Below, piece by piece: positions 36,801-48,812 of a stretch of DNA of 64,000 nucleotides (position 1 is its first letter; every line of letters begins with the position of its first letter). The position numbers and the translations under genes were made by a program. This DNA is from Patiria pectinifera (taxonomy: Eukaryota > Echinodermata > Asteroidea > Valvatida > Asterinidae): positions 13,318,381 through 13,382,380 of the forward strand of contig CM057136.1 of the NCBI GenBank assembly GCA_029964075.1. The letters run 5' to 3'. The notes beneath the pieces are model-generated. The model saw nothing but the letters and a program-made list of their open reading frames with translations. It was not told the DNA's origin and ran no database searches.

Positions 36801-39800
36801 CAATATTTCATTGATTCAGAAAGGCTTTTCACTGGAAATCTTTTAACGAATCTGGTCTACACAGTGGGCCAGATTTATGGCGTTACGAGGTAATTCTGTA
36901 TGATAGCACTGCCCTGCCATCTGCACATGTCTCTAAGTCACATTTATGACAGTCAGTCGGTCAGTCAGTCAGATAAGTAGAGGAAACTAGCCTGGCCCTA
37001 AAATAAGCCCACTTTTCTCACTTGTGAAAAAAATCTGTTTCATCAGACCGAACTCATCAGCTATCTTCTGCTGTATCGCTTACCGTCCCATCAAGTCTGG
37101 TATCGGACTCAAGTTCATTGCCAAGGACGTTGATCCTATTCCACGCCAAATCGTTCAGCATAATATACCCCACGGGCACCCCAGCTGTGACAGGCATCTC
37201 ATAATGTGGTCCCGAGTATCAATTTTTCTCCTATTAATCATAGACTTCCCACACACGAAATGAGCGCTTTGGCCCAGCGTACCTATAAAACCGCAAGTGG
37301 TGTACTGGTCTCGCGGTCGCATTATTGCGAGGCGTAGCAGTAGCGCAAACCGCAGGAATGTAGGGCAGTCGAACTTTCCGCGCAATTCGGTACTTGTCAC
37401 CGTACAAATTGTTTTGAAGTTGCTGAAGAGATGTAACCACTTATTACGATGGCTTAGTTTGACAGCCGAAATTAGGTCAAACGGCTGTTGAAATGATATT
37501 GACATTTTCAGATGGATAATTTGCCTGATTTTTTTTTATCTTCAGTTTTCTTTGTCCGTCCTGCTACACTTTTTGTATGAATCCTCAGCACAGGTTGCAG
37601 TTTTAATTGATCGATGCGTCGTGTGGTAGAAGTTTATATAATAATAATGTTTTATATTATTTTGTTTCTCTCCGTTTTGTAGAAAAATATGACCCCGTTT
37701 CCAACATCCCCAAGGCCAACCCCAAGATCTGGAAAGCCAACTTCCGGTGCGCCATCAATTCGCTGCCGGACATTTTGGAGATCAAGGGTCAGGGCAAGAG
37801 CAAAGGCAACGATGCCTTTAAGATCTACAAGCTGATCCCCAAAAAGGCCAGAAGGACAAGAACGAGTAAGTCACGACTTTTTTTTTTATTTCAAAGATTT
37901 CCTAAAATATCTCTCACTGCATGAAAATGTTTATAGAGAATTATGGCCAAGTCAACGCGTGCTGGTTGCGCGTAAGCCTTTTAAACGCTTCGTGAGTGTT
38001 CCTTCGCCATGTCATTCCACAAACTGAGATATTCATGCGCGCTATGAAGCAATGACAACATAGTCCGCTGACCTAGACTTCAAGAGATCCCGTTACCCTA
38101 ATTTCCTCACAAAATAATGGTGAAATTACCAAACGATTTTCACATCTGCTCTCTTCACAGCTTCTGACGGTAAAACTTCGCAGAAGAGGTCGGGTCGCGT
38201 GCAAAAGAGCCGGCCGACGAAGCCCACAGAAAAGCACATCAGATCACCAACTTCGTCTTCACAAGTAAGAAATCATGTGGCTGTTTTATGTGTAAAGTTT
38301 CCATTATTTTTATTTTTTAAGAATTAAGTCATGTGCATGTTCTTCTTCAAATTGGTCAAATACGGAGGACATAACCTATTGGGTTAGTTGAATATGAAGT
38401 CTAGTGTGCGAAATTGTTGTGAAACTACAAAAATAGTATAGGCCCACTTAGGCCTACTAAAAGACAGTGTTAAATGTTTAAAAGGAAAACAACTTAAAAT
38501 ATATAATAAATAGGCTGACCCCCATTCTTTGAATAATTCCTTTCAGATATATCCAAAGTCACGTGAAAACGTGTCTGGTAGCCTGTCTCCAGAGCAGTAT
38601 GTAAATAATCTACTTCATCATAGTCGGTTACATGGTTACCCAACTCTTTGGGACGAGTCTCTTCGGAATGAAATCAGCCAATCACAGCGGACGACAGGTA
38701 AGGCCAGTTCGAGTCAATAATATGAAAGAGTTGTTTCTATTGGTCACGGCTCAAGAGAGTTTCTTTATGCAGATAATACACATCACGGAAGTGACATACT
38801 TATCGGCATCGGTGCCAAAAATTAATTTTTATGGGTTTGTTTTGGCGCTCTTTTTAAGTCTCGGAGAAACTGTCCCTTTTAAAGTTTGATTGTAAACGAG
38901 TTTTATTGCCGTGGAACATTCAGAATTTTAATTTCCTTTAAAAAACATGACCAAACAGGATTTCGTGTTCTCGTCAACAAATTGAGGAAGTCATACAACC
39001 AAAGGAACACGAAGAACTCAACCCTACCCAGCATACGTCATGTGTGTTTTAAAAACATAAACATTCAATGCCAAAGTGTATTCCTGCTGAAAACGAAAGT
39101 GTCCTTTATAGATACGATGGACCTTGCTTCAGCGTTGTTTTTTTCTGGTCCGGATTTTTTCGTTTTCCCACGGCAATTCCAGAGAGTGCTGCATCGCGAA
39201 GAGGAAGCGGAGTTGAACAATCCTGGGAAATTAAATGTTTGAGGGCTGTACAAATAATTGGACCCATCAAAACAACATAGGTGGGACACATTTGGGGTTT
39301 GTTTTGTTTAGGATGCGGTTCACCGCTAAATGCTTACCATGATATTGCTTATGGGCAGTGTGATTTTTATTGGCTAGGGAAAATGTAAACCTGCATTCAT
39401 TGTGCCTGGTTGGAAAGTGAATTGTTTACGACATAGATTCAAAACAGTCCGTGAAAACTTCAAGTTAAAACTGACACAGTTTAATGTCATGTGTGTGTTG
39501 GATCAGTCACTTGTGTAGCGTAAACATTATTTTGTTAAAGTGAAAGTGATTTTAGGTGAAAGACTTGGATGACAATTTTGGTTGGGTGATTTCTTTTGAT
39601 TTCAGAACCGTGGAGCTCGACTATTACCTACACCAGCGGCCGGCATTCACCGATTCGGCACGATCTGTCGCTCTACCCGACCCCACCGTCGTCGAATTCG
39701 AACCAGGGGACCACCGATCCGCTGAACCTGAGCTCCAACCACCACTCGACTTCCGAAGTGCCCGTCTCTTCCCCACCGGCCTACCCGCATCACGCCCGCG

Positions 39801-42800
39801 GGGTCTACGCGACGCTCTACCCGATCGGCACGGCACGGCGGCACGGCGTGTCGCCAGCTGGTTCCCGGAGTCACGAACTCGTGGAGCAGTACATCGCCGA
39901 GGACAGGCACAGGACAGAGGTCATGAGCACCGACGGGTACCATGAGCAGTTGCAGGATGCAGGTAGGTCCTTGAAGGGCATCTGGCTTAAACGAATTAAT
40001 AGTTTAAATTAATTTGAGTTTGATTTCATCTCATTTTGTAGTAACATGGTTTTGAAAAAAAAAATGAAATTAAACAGGACTACAAGAACTACCGTTTCAA
40101 ACTCACTATCTGCTTAAAACGATAAAATACAAGGAAAAAGCCATTAAAAATTGCCGATTCAATCAAGGTAAAGTTATACCAATAGAAAAATAGTTTCAAT
40201 TATGAGAGTGATCCATTGTAAAGTTCGATCTCAAGATCGATTGGTGCTATGACCACAAGTAATGCGTCAAATTGGGGAAATCCACGGTTCTTTTTGACTA
40301 CATCTGTACCAGTCGATAAAGACGTCAACGATTCTGAAACCAGTTCGCCCTCCGGGCTCCCTGTCAGTTTCGTGTTTAATAATTTATTTTAGACGAGTGA
40401 AAGTGTTATTTTTAATGGGTGTTTGCAGAGTAATTTTCGTTATCTCAGCCCGTTCGGGTGTTGTTTTAAAACAATCTGCAACAGGAATTAATCAGTGTGC
40501 TTTAATTCCCTGTTGCGGTTTCCTTATGCCCTTTTGCTTACTATTATCATCGTCATTTCCTTGTACTTGTTCGTGACTGTACGATTGTGTGGTAGTAAAA
40601 TGCTGCAGATCAAGCTTATATAAGTGCACGCAACCTTTGTTGATCTTGGCTCACTGTTTTTCTGTTCAAGGGTGGCATACTGCCCTACCAATGGGCGGGG
40701 CTCCTAGTGGAAAAAAATCAAAGAGTTCAATCTTTGTTACTTCAGATTTTTTTTAAAAATATTTTCCCCAAATCATCTTAAGTATAGGATATGAAATCAA
40801 GAGGGTTGTGTAATATAGGAATGTACTTACATTTTCTTATTTTCAATTTCATGAAAAACCTTTTTAGGTCATTTTTTTGTGGGGGAGTGGGTGGGTGGAG
40901 TTGTAAATCATTTTAAACGGCAGCTTTCGATTTTAAATTGGTCCCATTGACCAATTTTATGGGTCAAGGGTTTTTTTTCAAAGCACAAAATGAAAGCTTT
41001 AACAGTCTGTTAAATTCGTTGATTAAAAAATGCGGAGCACACAATCTGATGTGCACGTTTTCAGAAAAAAAATTACATATTGATAATTATTTTGGAAATT
41101 CGCTTTATTTATATTTTTCCCCTTTTTTTGTTTTGTTTCTCAGAGAGCAACTGCAGCAGTGTCCCATCTGACGAAGAGATTGTTGATGTAAGAGTCTATT
41201 TTTTAACTTCATTTTTCCTTAAAGTTCTTTCTGTTGTCTGTTAATAATTATTCTTCAGTGGTCTTTAGTATTAATTAATGTCGTCAAAAGGATTGCAATT
41301 TTGAGGGCGCACTTTTTTGCGTGTCGCTATAATCAGCTTAATAGGTAAAGGACGAGTGAAAGAACAAAGATGGAACGACCAAAATCCCAATCATATATTT
41401 TCGCTGCCAATTTTTTTAATCAAGGTGAATGAAAACGACACAAAAAAAATATCAAAGGAAATTAAGTATCTCTTTGAAACTGCGGCTCATTACTGATAAC
41501 ACAATGAACTACATGTGGTATGGTTCTCAAATTGTGATATTTCAAGTTTGACCTTATCTTATGGACATCATCACGCTAACTAGCCGAGATATGGAAAGTA
41601 AAGAACACAAATAGTTTCATCTAATTATCTTCAATTGCCAGCAATGTTGAACTTGGCGCGCCAAAGGGGTAGAGAAGAACGCCCTCTGTCGACAGCAACC
41701 GCGAACATTGTATACATTTTGCTGTCTAGACGCGACGTCAAAGAAAAATAAAGCGATTGGGCAAATCGTCTTCATGTTCCCTGGGGAATTAGCCGTTCAG
41801 AAAAATTGACCAAATATAGAGAGGCTTGCCAAACCCCTCATTCAGACAAAAGGAACATTTTAGGGGTGCCAGAAATCGAATTTCGCTGGGAGAACTTGGC
41901 GCGCGAGCGCCTGTTATGGAAGTGGCAAACTTGTTCTTGCTCTTATAAGGAGTGCGCTTTGGAGGTGGCGATGATCCCAAAATGCTGATAACGACAAATA
42001 TTCTCAGCTTTCGCTTTTCAACGTAAAATTTAAATTAGTGTTAATTTGAAATAACGTAGATGGAGGTCTTTTCGATGATTGCATCACAGTTGGAGATTCA
42101 GCTCATATGCCTTCTCCGAAACATAAAAATAAATATATAAAACATGCTTTTATTTGCGAAGCTTTGTCAGTATCCAGCTTGACCACTCCCCCTCCCTCAA
42201 AATGCTCCACGCTCATTGGTCACTTCCGTTTTCACTGACACTTGCATGTTATCAACCCGCGCCGATCTGATTGGCCGTTGCCGTAACTAAAGCCAACGGG
42301 CCTTCGCGCACATTCGGCCATTGGTCAGCCACAACACCGCGCTGTAATTTGCATAACTCACCGTCGGTTTCTTACACTCCCCAGATTGTGGACGACATGA
42401 CCAAGGACAGCCCATTGAACAGCCCAACTCGGACATCACCGTTCGATGGCAACAACAACAGCAACCCGTCCTCCTATTGGCAGACCAGCATGCAGGACGA
42501 CAAACGGTTTCTCAGCGACGAACGCATGATACCGTCGACAAGTGGTACGCGTGCACACGCCCTTCGCGTGGTTCAAATTAATACTTAATTTTCCCCCTTT
42601 TAATTCAATTTGTGCCCACCCCAAAGGTGGTATACCCCCACAAGTTCACCCCGGGTCCGAGCACCATGCTATTCCAAACTTTAGTTTAAATATATGGAAC
42701 CTGTCTTTGATATTTAGTCCCTGTGTTTGTCCAACTTTCCGCTTTCGCTTTTCGCCCATCAGAGGCGCCAACAATTAGCGATCTCGGGGTTACTGGAAGA

Positions 42801-45309
42801 TATTCGCGGCATGGGTGCGTGTTTTGACAGCACCAACATCATGATTCACCGCTAAAAGATGCAAAAAGCCTATTCTTGTACACGTTGCCGGCGCCTTTGT
42901 ATCTCTCTAAGACCCTAGATCTTATTGGCTATACCATAGCGGACGATAGTGGTCAGCTCCCCTGTCGATCTCTTGTGCCTTTGGTCAAATGAGTGCATAG
43001 AGGAAGCCTATAACATGATGAATTGTATTTCAAGCAACTATCGTTGTCAATTTGTGCAAAAGTCCCATTTATAGCACCGTTTTCATTTATTTTGAGCCTG
43101 ACAAATATTTAAACAAAAATACTCCCCAATATTCTGATAATACATGTAATTACGAGTACGGTACCACATTTTTAGCAATATTTCAAACTTTAATATCGAT
43201 TTTTGTATTCATTTATTCTCTTGATACAGATATGTCGATGAGACCGCCCCCTCCCGACTACAACGCGTACCAAAGCTCCAGCCACGTCTTCAAAGTTGAA
43301 GCGAGGTCCCCGTGCGAGTACATGAAGCCTGACGTGTACCGCGATATTCAATCAGGTAAGACTTCGATCATGCCCAACTTATAAAATTAAAAGCAGTGTA
43401 TTTTTGTCTCATTAACTTGCTCAACTCTGTGAACGGTGCATGTGCTAAGCGGAAAATAGCAATTAGCAAAATTGTGATAAGCAAAATATCAGCCGATAAC
43501 TAATTAAAACTACAGCATACATCAATTTACATCAATTAACCTGGCTGATGGCATTTTTTAGGACTGAATTTACTGAAGTTAGAGAACCACGTATAGTCTT
43601 TCACGCAATTGCCCGTTTATTTTGGTAGAAACGTTCTGCGAAGTTCAGGCAGTTCCGGCCTGATTTCCTTTGCCCGTATTTTGACTTTTCGCGACAATAA
43701 GCCACTTTTGTTTTATTTATTTTTTGTCCACAACAGGGAACAGAATAGCAGAGACGAGCTCCGGTACCTGCTTCTACGTCATGTGAGCTTCGTTCTGATC
43801 TGTCGCATCGTGTCGATCTGCTTTTATTTTACGCTCGGCTTGGTATAACACGTTGTGTTTTAATATGCTGAAAGATGAGATGAACTACTTCCAGCCTGCA
43901 GTTGATGCTGAGCTACCAACGCACCAGCTGAATGTGTTGTAATGTGATGTAGTTTGTCATGATCTGTAAGTCGGCTTAATGTCTGACTACTCGTACAGCT
44001 TTGTCATGGCATGACCATCAAATAAAATCCATTGCAGCGTAAGGTTGGATGTACATTCTGTTAACGGAATCAAAAGCTGAGGTAGTTCTGGAAGCTTGTA
44101 TATTGCGCTTAAGTATGTCGGTATGTCAGTGTATGTGGGCCTACATGCGAACCCCTTTGATTGGATAAATGGTGTAGTGCGATATGTTTTGAAATTTGGG
44201 ATCAATTGTCTTTTTGTGGCATTAGCACGTGGATATGTGCATTTGTTTTACAAGTCATTATTTTGTTAGTAGTTACCGCTCTATGGTGTGATCTTTCTGA
44301 TATTTTGGGGAATGATGTTTTTTCGTTTTGTGTCATGATCTGTGCATACTTCCTTTGACTTCTGTCTCCACTTGCCTGAAAAGATACCGTTTGTTTTGTC
44401 GCTGCGGAAAACTGAGGAAAATTCGATTGCTATGGCTTTTGGCACGATAGCACACCACGTTATTTCGAAGGTATCATAAATCACTCATTTTCTCCCGCAT
44501 TTCAAAACGTTAAGCCAATGGACTGATCCGAAAAATTACTGAAGGCTACAATTGTCTTGTATCGGCGATGTGTGATTGTTGTGTCACTCAGTAGCATGAG
44601 AAAAGTACAAGTTTCAATTTCTGTCTTCCGCTTGCGTACTTTTTTCGAAACAAAAAGTGACGTCAGGATGTGTGGAGTTGTATTTTCATTATCCTTGTTT
44701 GGTATTTGGCACGAAGTGCGAGTAACTGTGTTTCAAATTAAGCTTGTGAAACTCTGGTCGGTTGAAATAAACCTCCAAAAAAATACAGAGTTGTGTTTAA
44801 AAGAGTAAAATTGGTTGTGAGTCCAAGAAAAATATAAAAACCTGTAAATAGAATATTTGTATATAAGAAAAACTTACAGAGCCCTTTTAAACAAAATATA
44901 AGAAAGTTTTAATGCGTGTATACTTCCTGCTTCTACTATTTTGTAAATTAGAAATCGTAGTACTGTTACAATTTTTGCATGTTTTTCGTTTTGTGAAAGT
45001 GGCTTCTCTTGTGTGTTATTTCTGATAATCGGTGGTTTGGGGAAAACTGTGTTCCGTCTTATGCTTCTTTTAAAATCTCTGAGTTGGTTTTAAAGCAGTT
45101 GAAATTATTAATGAGTCATTGATTTGTATCAGTCGCTATGATTTAAAGATATCAATGTGAACGTTTGCATTGCTTGATTTTCAGTAGACCCTGCGGGTCA
45201 GAAATATTATGCTTTTCACCCCTATGGTGCACATACAGTGGACTGTCCTGTCCGCTTCCAGCCAATGAAATTGAAGTACAGCGCGGAGATTGAGAACTGT
45301 CGACTTTGA
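27893..45309 (+). CDS. IRF: interferon regulatory factor (IRF1/IRF2-like) transcription factor
   Basis: The nine coding exons are 27893-28181, 37683-37865, 38161-38264, 38547-38697, 39606-39962, 41144-41187, 42385-42544, 43230-43355 and 45185-45309 (stop TGA 45307-45309). They sum to 512 codons with compatible phases (1,1,0,1,1,0,1,1) and GT/AG sites throughout. Residues about 40-150 form the IRF DNA-binding domain. Trp45, 60, 72, 80 and 92 have the same spacing as IRF1/2, with '[11 protein letters not shown]', 'FRAWAIHT' and '[17 protein letters not shown]'. These residues bind GAAA-type interferon-response elements. Residues 1-39 are an extension absent from vertebrate IRF1/2. Residues 193-512 are Ser/Pro/Tyr-rich, with PLNLS (281-285), PPAY (299-302), PPDY (437-440) and FKVE (450-453). 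I see no convincing IRF-association domain. The exon 7 donor could also be three codon-neutral bases earlier. The role is a nuclear transcription factor; its subclass is inferred from the DNA-binding domain only. Confidence 0.9.
31061..31283 (+). repeat. two-copy tandem repeat, 114-bp period
   Basis: The block beginning 'gtttcgattgaatttattca' at 31061 recurs at 31175 with only a few substitutions, through 'ttccaaccaact'. The ORFs reading through both copies are not protein-like. Confidence 0.85.
33060..33300 (+). repeat. two-copy tandem repeat, ~125-bp period
   Basis: Blocks starting 'ggtcttcaaaagtaa' at 33060 and 33185 share 'atttctcaaataaggag' and 'ttttgcgtcaaaattgcaac'. Confidence 0.8.
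35720..36094. mobile_element. Harbinger-like MITE, copy 2 (intron 1 of IRF)
   Basis: The element starts GGCCAAAAAAAACAAGTCTC and ends with the inverse GAGACTTTTTTTTTTGGCC, carrying subterminal 'cggtttctggtatg' and 'cataccagaaaccg'. It is flanked by TTA on both sides (35717-35719 and 36095-36097). The interior is shared with the copy at 53780-54132, for example 'gcagcagcagaattc' and 'aaaccagtgagtt'. Confidence 0.74.
39963..45184 (+). other. IRF introns 5 to 8 (non-coding portions)
   Basis: The introns are 39963-41143, 41188-42384, 42545-43229 and 43356-45184. They are AT-rich with no nested gene or complete mobile element recognised. The end of intron 6 carries three ATTGG boxes (see the separate entry). 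Confidence 0.5.
42180..42384 (+). promoter_or_regulatory. possible internal promoter with three inverted CCAAT boxes
   Basis: ATTGG occurs at 42215, 42270 and 42320, spaced 55 and 50 bp, in a locally CpG-richer stretch directly before coding exon 7 (42385). Regular clusters of CCAAT boxes are typical NF-Y promoters. The first in-frame ATG downstream, in 'VDDMTKDSP', would give a C-terminal form without the DNA-binding domain. This is inference only. Confidence 0.3.
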
Positions 45310-45810
45310 TTGAGGGAGGTTGTAGTATCTTGTGAACCGTGTGGGTGAAAGTGCATAACCGTCTGTATTAATGTTTATTTTGAAAGTATAAAGAAATCTT
45401 AAAGATTTCTTTCTTTATTTTAATTGCAGTTTATTTTACTCAATATCCATAGTGTTCTTAATACAGTTTTGGGTGTAATGGTGACAGAGTTTTTATCAAA
45501 ATTTATATCCGAAAAAGATTTCAATATTCTAAGCATTTTTTTTCTCAACTTTTGCTAATTGACATAATGTTAAGCAAAATGAGTACTATACGTACGTGAT
45601 TTGTACTAAAATTAATGACGATGGTACTATTTTTCTAATACATCTGAGACTTCCGGATCAATATTTCATATCTGTAAGAAAAGGACGGATCTTAACGGTG
45701 AATTTAAATGCATCTTTGAAGTTGTCGTATGTGCCTGGAGTGTAAGACTTATGGTTTTTCTTGACAAAGGAAATGGTTGCATTGGGCGAATAAAGTCACA
45801 TTTTTTCCTC
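45310..45810 (+). other. probable 3' UTR of the IRF gene
   Basis: Non-coding sequence follows the stop codon. A canonical AATAAA is at 45789-45794. No earlier perfect hexamer was noticed, although AGTATAAAGAAA occurs at about 45386. The transcript end is therefore predicted near 45810. Confidence 0.45.
45789..45794 (+). terminator. poly(A) signal AATAAA, IRF gene
   Basis: A canonical hexamer 480 bp after the IRF stop codon on the same strand. Confidence 0.45.
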
Positions 45811-45929
45811 AAAGATATGCGAAATCAGTGTCAGAGTCAAATTACATTATTTCGTGGGGTAAGTTTTTAATGAAGAGAAATGTGTAACAAGGTGCAACAA
45901 ATACAATCATCATCGATTAATGAAAAGTT

Positions 45930-46725
45930 TATCACAAGTCAATCACAAGTCAATCACAAGCATGTCACTATAGGTGTAGCTGATCGAGAGGAGGTAGGGA
46001 TTGCAACCCCCTCCCCCCACCCGTTCAGCCGCTGACTAATGTTATAAAACTTGGAAAATTGAACCATAAATAATATAATTGGAATGCTAAAGTTCCTAAA
46101 TTTATTCTTGAATTGCCTTAGAATGCAGGAGAAATCATCGTAGATTTCAAAAGTTTCCGGGGGAGGGGGCATGCCTCCGGACCCCCCAGCAGGGCGGCGT
46201 TTAGCTAGATCCTGCCCTGACAAGAGTTCAATCGCGCGCAGGAGTCCGTCACAAGGGTATCACAAGTCTATCACAAGCATGGGCGTCGCGAGGGGGGGGG
46301 ACTTGCCCCTCCCCCTCGAAAAGCCCCCCCCCCCCAAAAAAAAGGAGGGGGAAAGGGGAAAAGGAAGAAAAAGAGGAGCGAAGTCATATAGCTGTTAATT
46401 TCATGGGTTGGGGGGGGGGGGCAAATGTCCCTGCCCACCCTCTAAAAATGATAAAATGAGAATATGCTGGAAAAGTACAGGTATTTTAGGGGGAAATGTG
46501 CCCTCTAGAAAATATCATGGAGACGCCCCGGATCACAAGTCTATCTATCACAAATCAATGCACAAGTCAATGCACAAGTCAATTACAAGTTGATCACAAG
46601 CCAATCACAAGGCAATCCCAAGCCTATCATTAGACAATTACGCGTCGATCACAAGTCAATCACAAGTCAACCGCAATGCATAATCACAGGTTAATCATCC
46701 AATCCCAAGTCCAGTGAAAAGTGTT
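45930..46725 (+). repeat. TCACAAGTCAA-type minisatellite interrupted by insertions
   Basis: Units of 10-12 bp reading 'atcacaagtca' are seen at about 45933-45962, 46238-46277 and 46532-46700. They are interrupted by a G/C-rich block at about 45966-46225 and by the hAT-like element at 46278-46531. The complementary motif TGTGATTGACTT recurs in DDX21 intron 5. Confidence 0.75.
46278..46531. mobile_element. hAT-like MITE inserted in the minisatellite
   Basis: The element starts CATGGGCGTCGCG and ends AGACGCCCCGG, an imperfect inverse. It has identical 8-mers ATCACAAG at 46270-46277 and 46532-46539. The host repeat contains this word many times, so the duplication is suggestive only. The left end matches the element at 2059. 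Confidence 0.55.
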
Positions 46726-48109
46726 GTGCATTCCCTGGTCTATGTGACTATAGACTTGTGATTTTCCTTTCAGATTTATGTTTGATTTTCTTTATGATGT
46801 GGGAGAAGAAGTGAGAAGTTAGAAAAAAAAAGTTTCAAGTTATTTGTTAACTGCTATTATTCTTTTGGAAACTCATGTAAATGTACCTGCCTATGCTTTT
46901 AAAATTGAATGCCTGTGCTTTTGAGTACGGCATTTAGAAGTTAATAATCGAGCTAACTTGCATTTTTTTTTTAGCGTTAAATAAGTAATTATGACCTCCA
47001 AATGCAAAGAGGGTCTATATTAATAGTCAGTAGCAAATCTTGAAGGAGTGTGTCGCGTCTCAGTCCTTGGGTTTTTGTTTCTTTGTTTCAATCACTGCCT
47101 TCCGCCCACCAACGCAAACCCGTCACGGATCACGACACTGCGATTTCCACTGAAAAAAAACCCTGGAATTTTGCACTGATAAAAGGACAAAAGAACATGC
47201 TGGAAACATATACCAAATACTAAGCTAACTTGTAAACAAAACTTGTTGTCTAAAACCTATCGGGTTGTTCCCAACTTCCTCAGGAAAATCCCCAGTAGTC
47301 CAGAGTTGAATTCATATTTTGAAATTAAATCACTGCATCGTAATGCAAACTATACTGAGAAAGTAAAATCACCAAACTTTACCGTTTTTTCTTATCTCAA
47401 TTTTTTTCTCTCGAAATCGAGTGGGAACTTCCCTCAAACTTTTGTCTTGGTCCGTTTCCTGTCAACCACCTCTCTTCCACGATCCGAGAGGTCTGTATTT
47501 TTCACCGGTATTCCCTGGGCTTCATGACACCCGATCCTGGAAACAATCTAGTTATGTTCCCAGAAAACTGACTTCCGATGTTGGCATGTTTTTAACCTCT
47601 TTGTGACCATATAAAAAATAACAACGCCGGGATCTCTGCATGGTGCCCACCACAGGCGCGTGGCTCGCGTGAACTCTGCGGGCCACGCGGCGCGGCGGGC
47701 CCCGGGAAGTGCGACTGCACGCACTGCTTGCAAAACCATTGTTCCCGGAAAGGTGAAACAAAATCAAATCAACACGCGAATCTCTTTATGGTGATGTGGT
47801 GTGGACTTTCTCGAATTTACAATTCATATCTCTCAGTTTTGGAACTGTATGACTATGAATGATAAAACGATCGAAACTTTTTTTTTTTCCTCGACAATTT
47901 TCTTCCACTTTCGTTTTCATCAGTAATAATTATTGTGTTCCCTTGTTTTAATTATTATTATTTTGACCGGCTTGCAAATTCAGTGGAATTCACTTGCTAT
48001 TGTTTCCGACGGGTTTTGGTTAACACGAATTACAATCAGCATAGTACACAGAAATGGGCATCGATCCTAACAAAGTGATATCTAACGGTGCAATAGTATG
48101 GATCTAATA
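46726..48109. other. intergenic DNA between IRF and the DDX21-like gene
   Basis: No supportable exon. Positions 47640-47760 form a local GC- and CpG-rich patch ('ggccacgcggcgcggcgggc'), whose reverse-strand ORFs have no domain that I recognise. Confidence 0.4.
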
Positions 48110-48111
48110 TA

Positions 48112-48810
48112 CAGGGTGAGTCGAAAGTGACCGAATTAGAAGATAAAAATATTTAAAAACAATGGCTCACTCCATTCCATAAATATAACATAGGGATAAA
48201 GTTCAAGTTATTGACTAGTAACTGTGAAAGTTTCTCGTAAGTTGCCTACTCTTTTCCCAAATAACGTCTATTTTAATTTTAACAATTCACAAAATTCAGC
48301 TGTCCACCACTGATCATTTACCGTTCTACGAACTGATGAATACCCATTAAATACAATGAAACATGAACGTTTTCCCACCTCCATGAATGAACGAAAACTT
48401 GCAAAGGAAAACAGATAAAAATCGCCATCAATATTTCAGGGTAAAAAAGTTGTCTTGTTCCTCATATTGAAAACATAAAATCTGCCGTTAAAAATAATGT
48501 TTCACAGCATTCTTGACTCAAATGATTAAAAGCTCATTTGTATTTGAATGCCTGTGTGTAATCTGTAACTCTCACTCAGCTCAACAGCTTCTAATGGCAT
48601 TCCATGGAAAGCTATAAAACCAGGTTGCTGTTTTTTAAATTAAAACACGCATAACTTCTGATGACATGGATCAGTTTCACTAATTCTTCTTTCTTCAGAT
48701 AAGAGGAAGAACATGCTCTTTTAAGACAAAATTAATTCGTGTGTCAAATTTGATTGCTTTTTAAGAAAAAAAAATCATAATCCAGGCCACCTTCTTTTTG
48801 ACTCACCCTT
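48112..48810. mobile_element. TA-flanked non-autonomous Tc1/mariner-like element
   Basis: The ends CAGGGTGAGTCGAAAGTGACC and the inverse AAGGGTGAGTCAAAAAGAAGG are flanked by TA at 48110-48111 and 48811-48812. The element is 699 bp and AT-rich. No transposase frame or catalytic motif is seen, so it is a MITE or internally deleted copy. Confidence 0.62.
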
Positions 48811-48812
48811 TA

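Larger units (their letters stand above)
28182..37682 (+). other. 9.5-kb intron 1 of the IRF gene
   Basis: The intron splits the DNA-binding domain after 'FRAWAIHT'. It carries two two-copy tandem repeats (31061-31283 and 33060-33300), a Harbinger-like MITE (35720-36094), (TGTACA)n-like words at 34838-34866 and a short (CAGT)n run at about 36950-36973. No nested gene is supported. A run of short ORFs around 37024-37505 has no recognisable domain. Confidence 0.55.

Noticed and set aside
42385-42778. ORF continuing past the exon 7 donor (42542-42778)
   Set aside because: The sequence after 42544 is intronic. The next IRF exon joins in phase at 43230, and the ORF has no domain similarity.
47548-47767. 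GC-rich reverse-strand ORFs as an exon
   Set aside because: No recognisable domain, no supporting splice pair with a neighbour, and overlapping ORFs in several frames.
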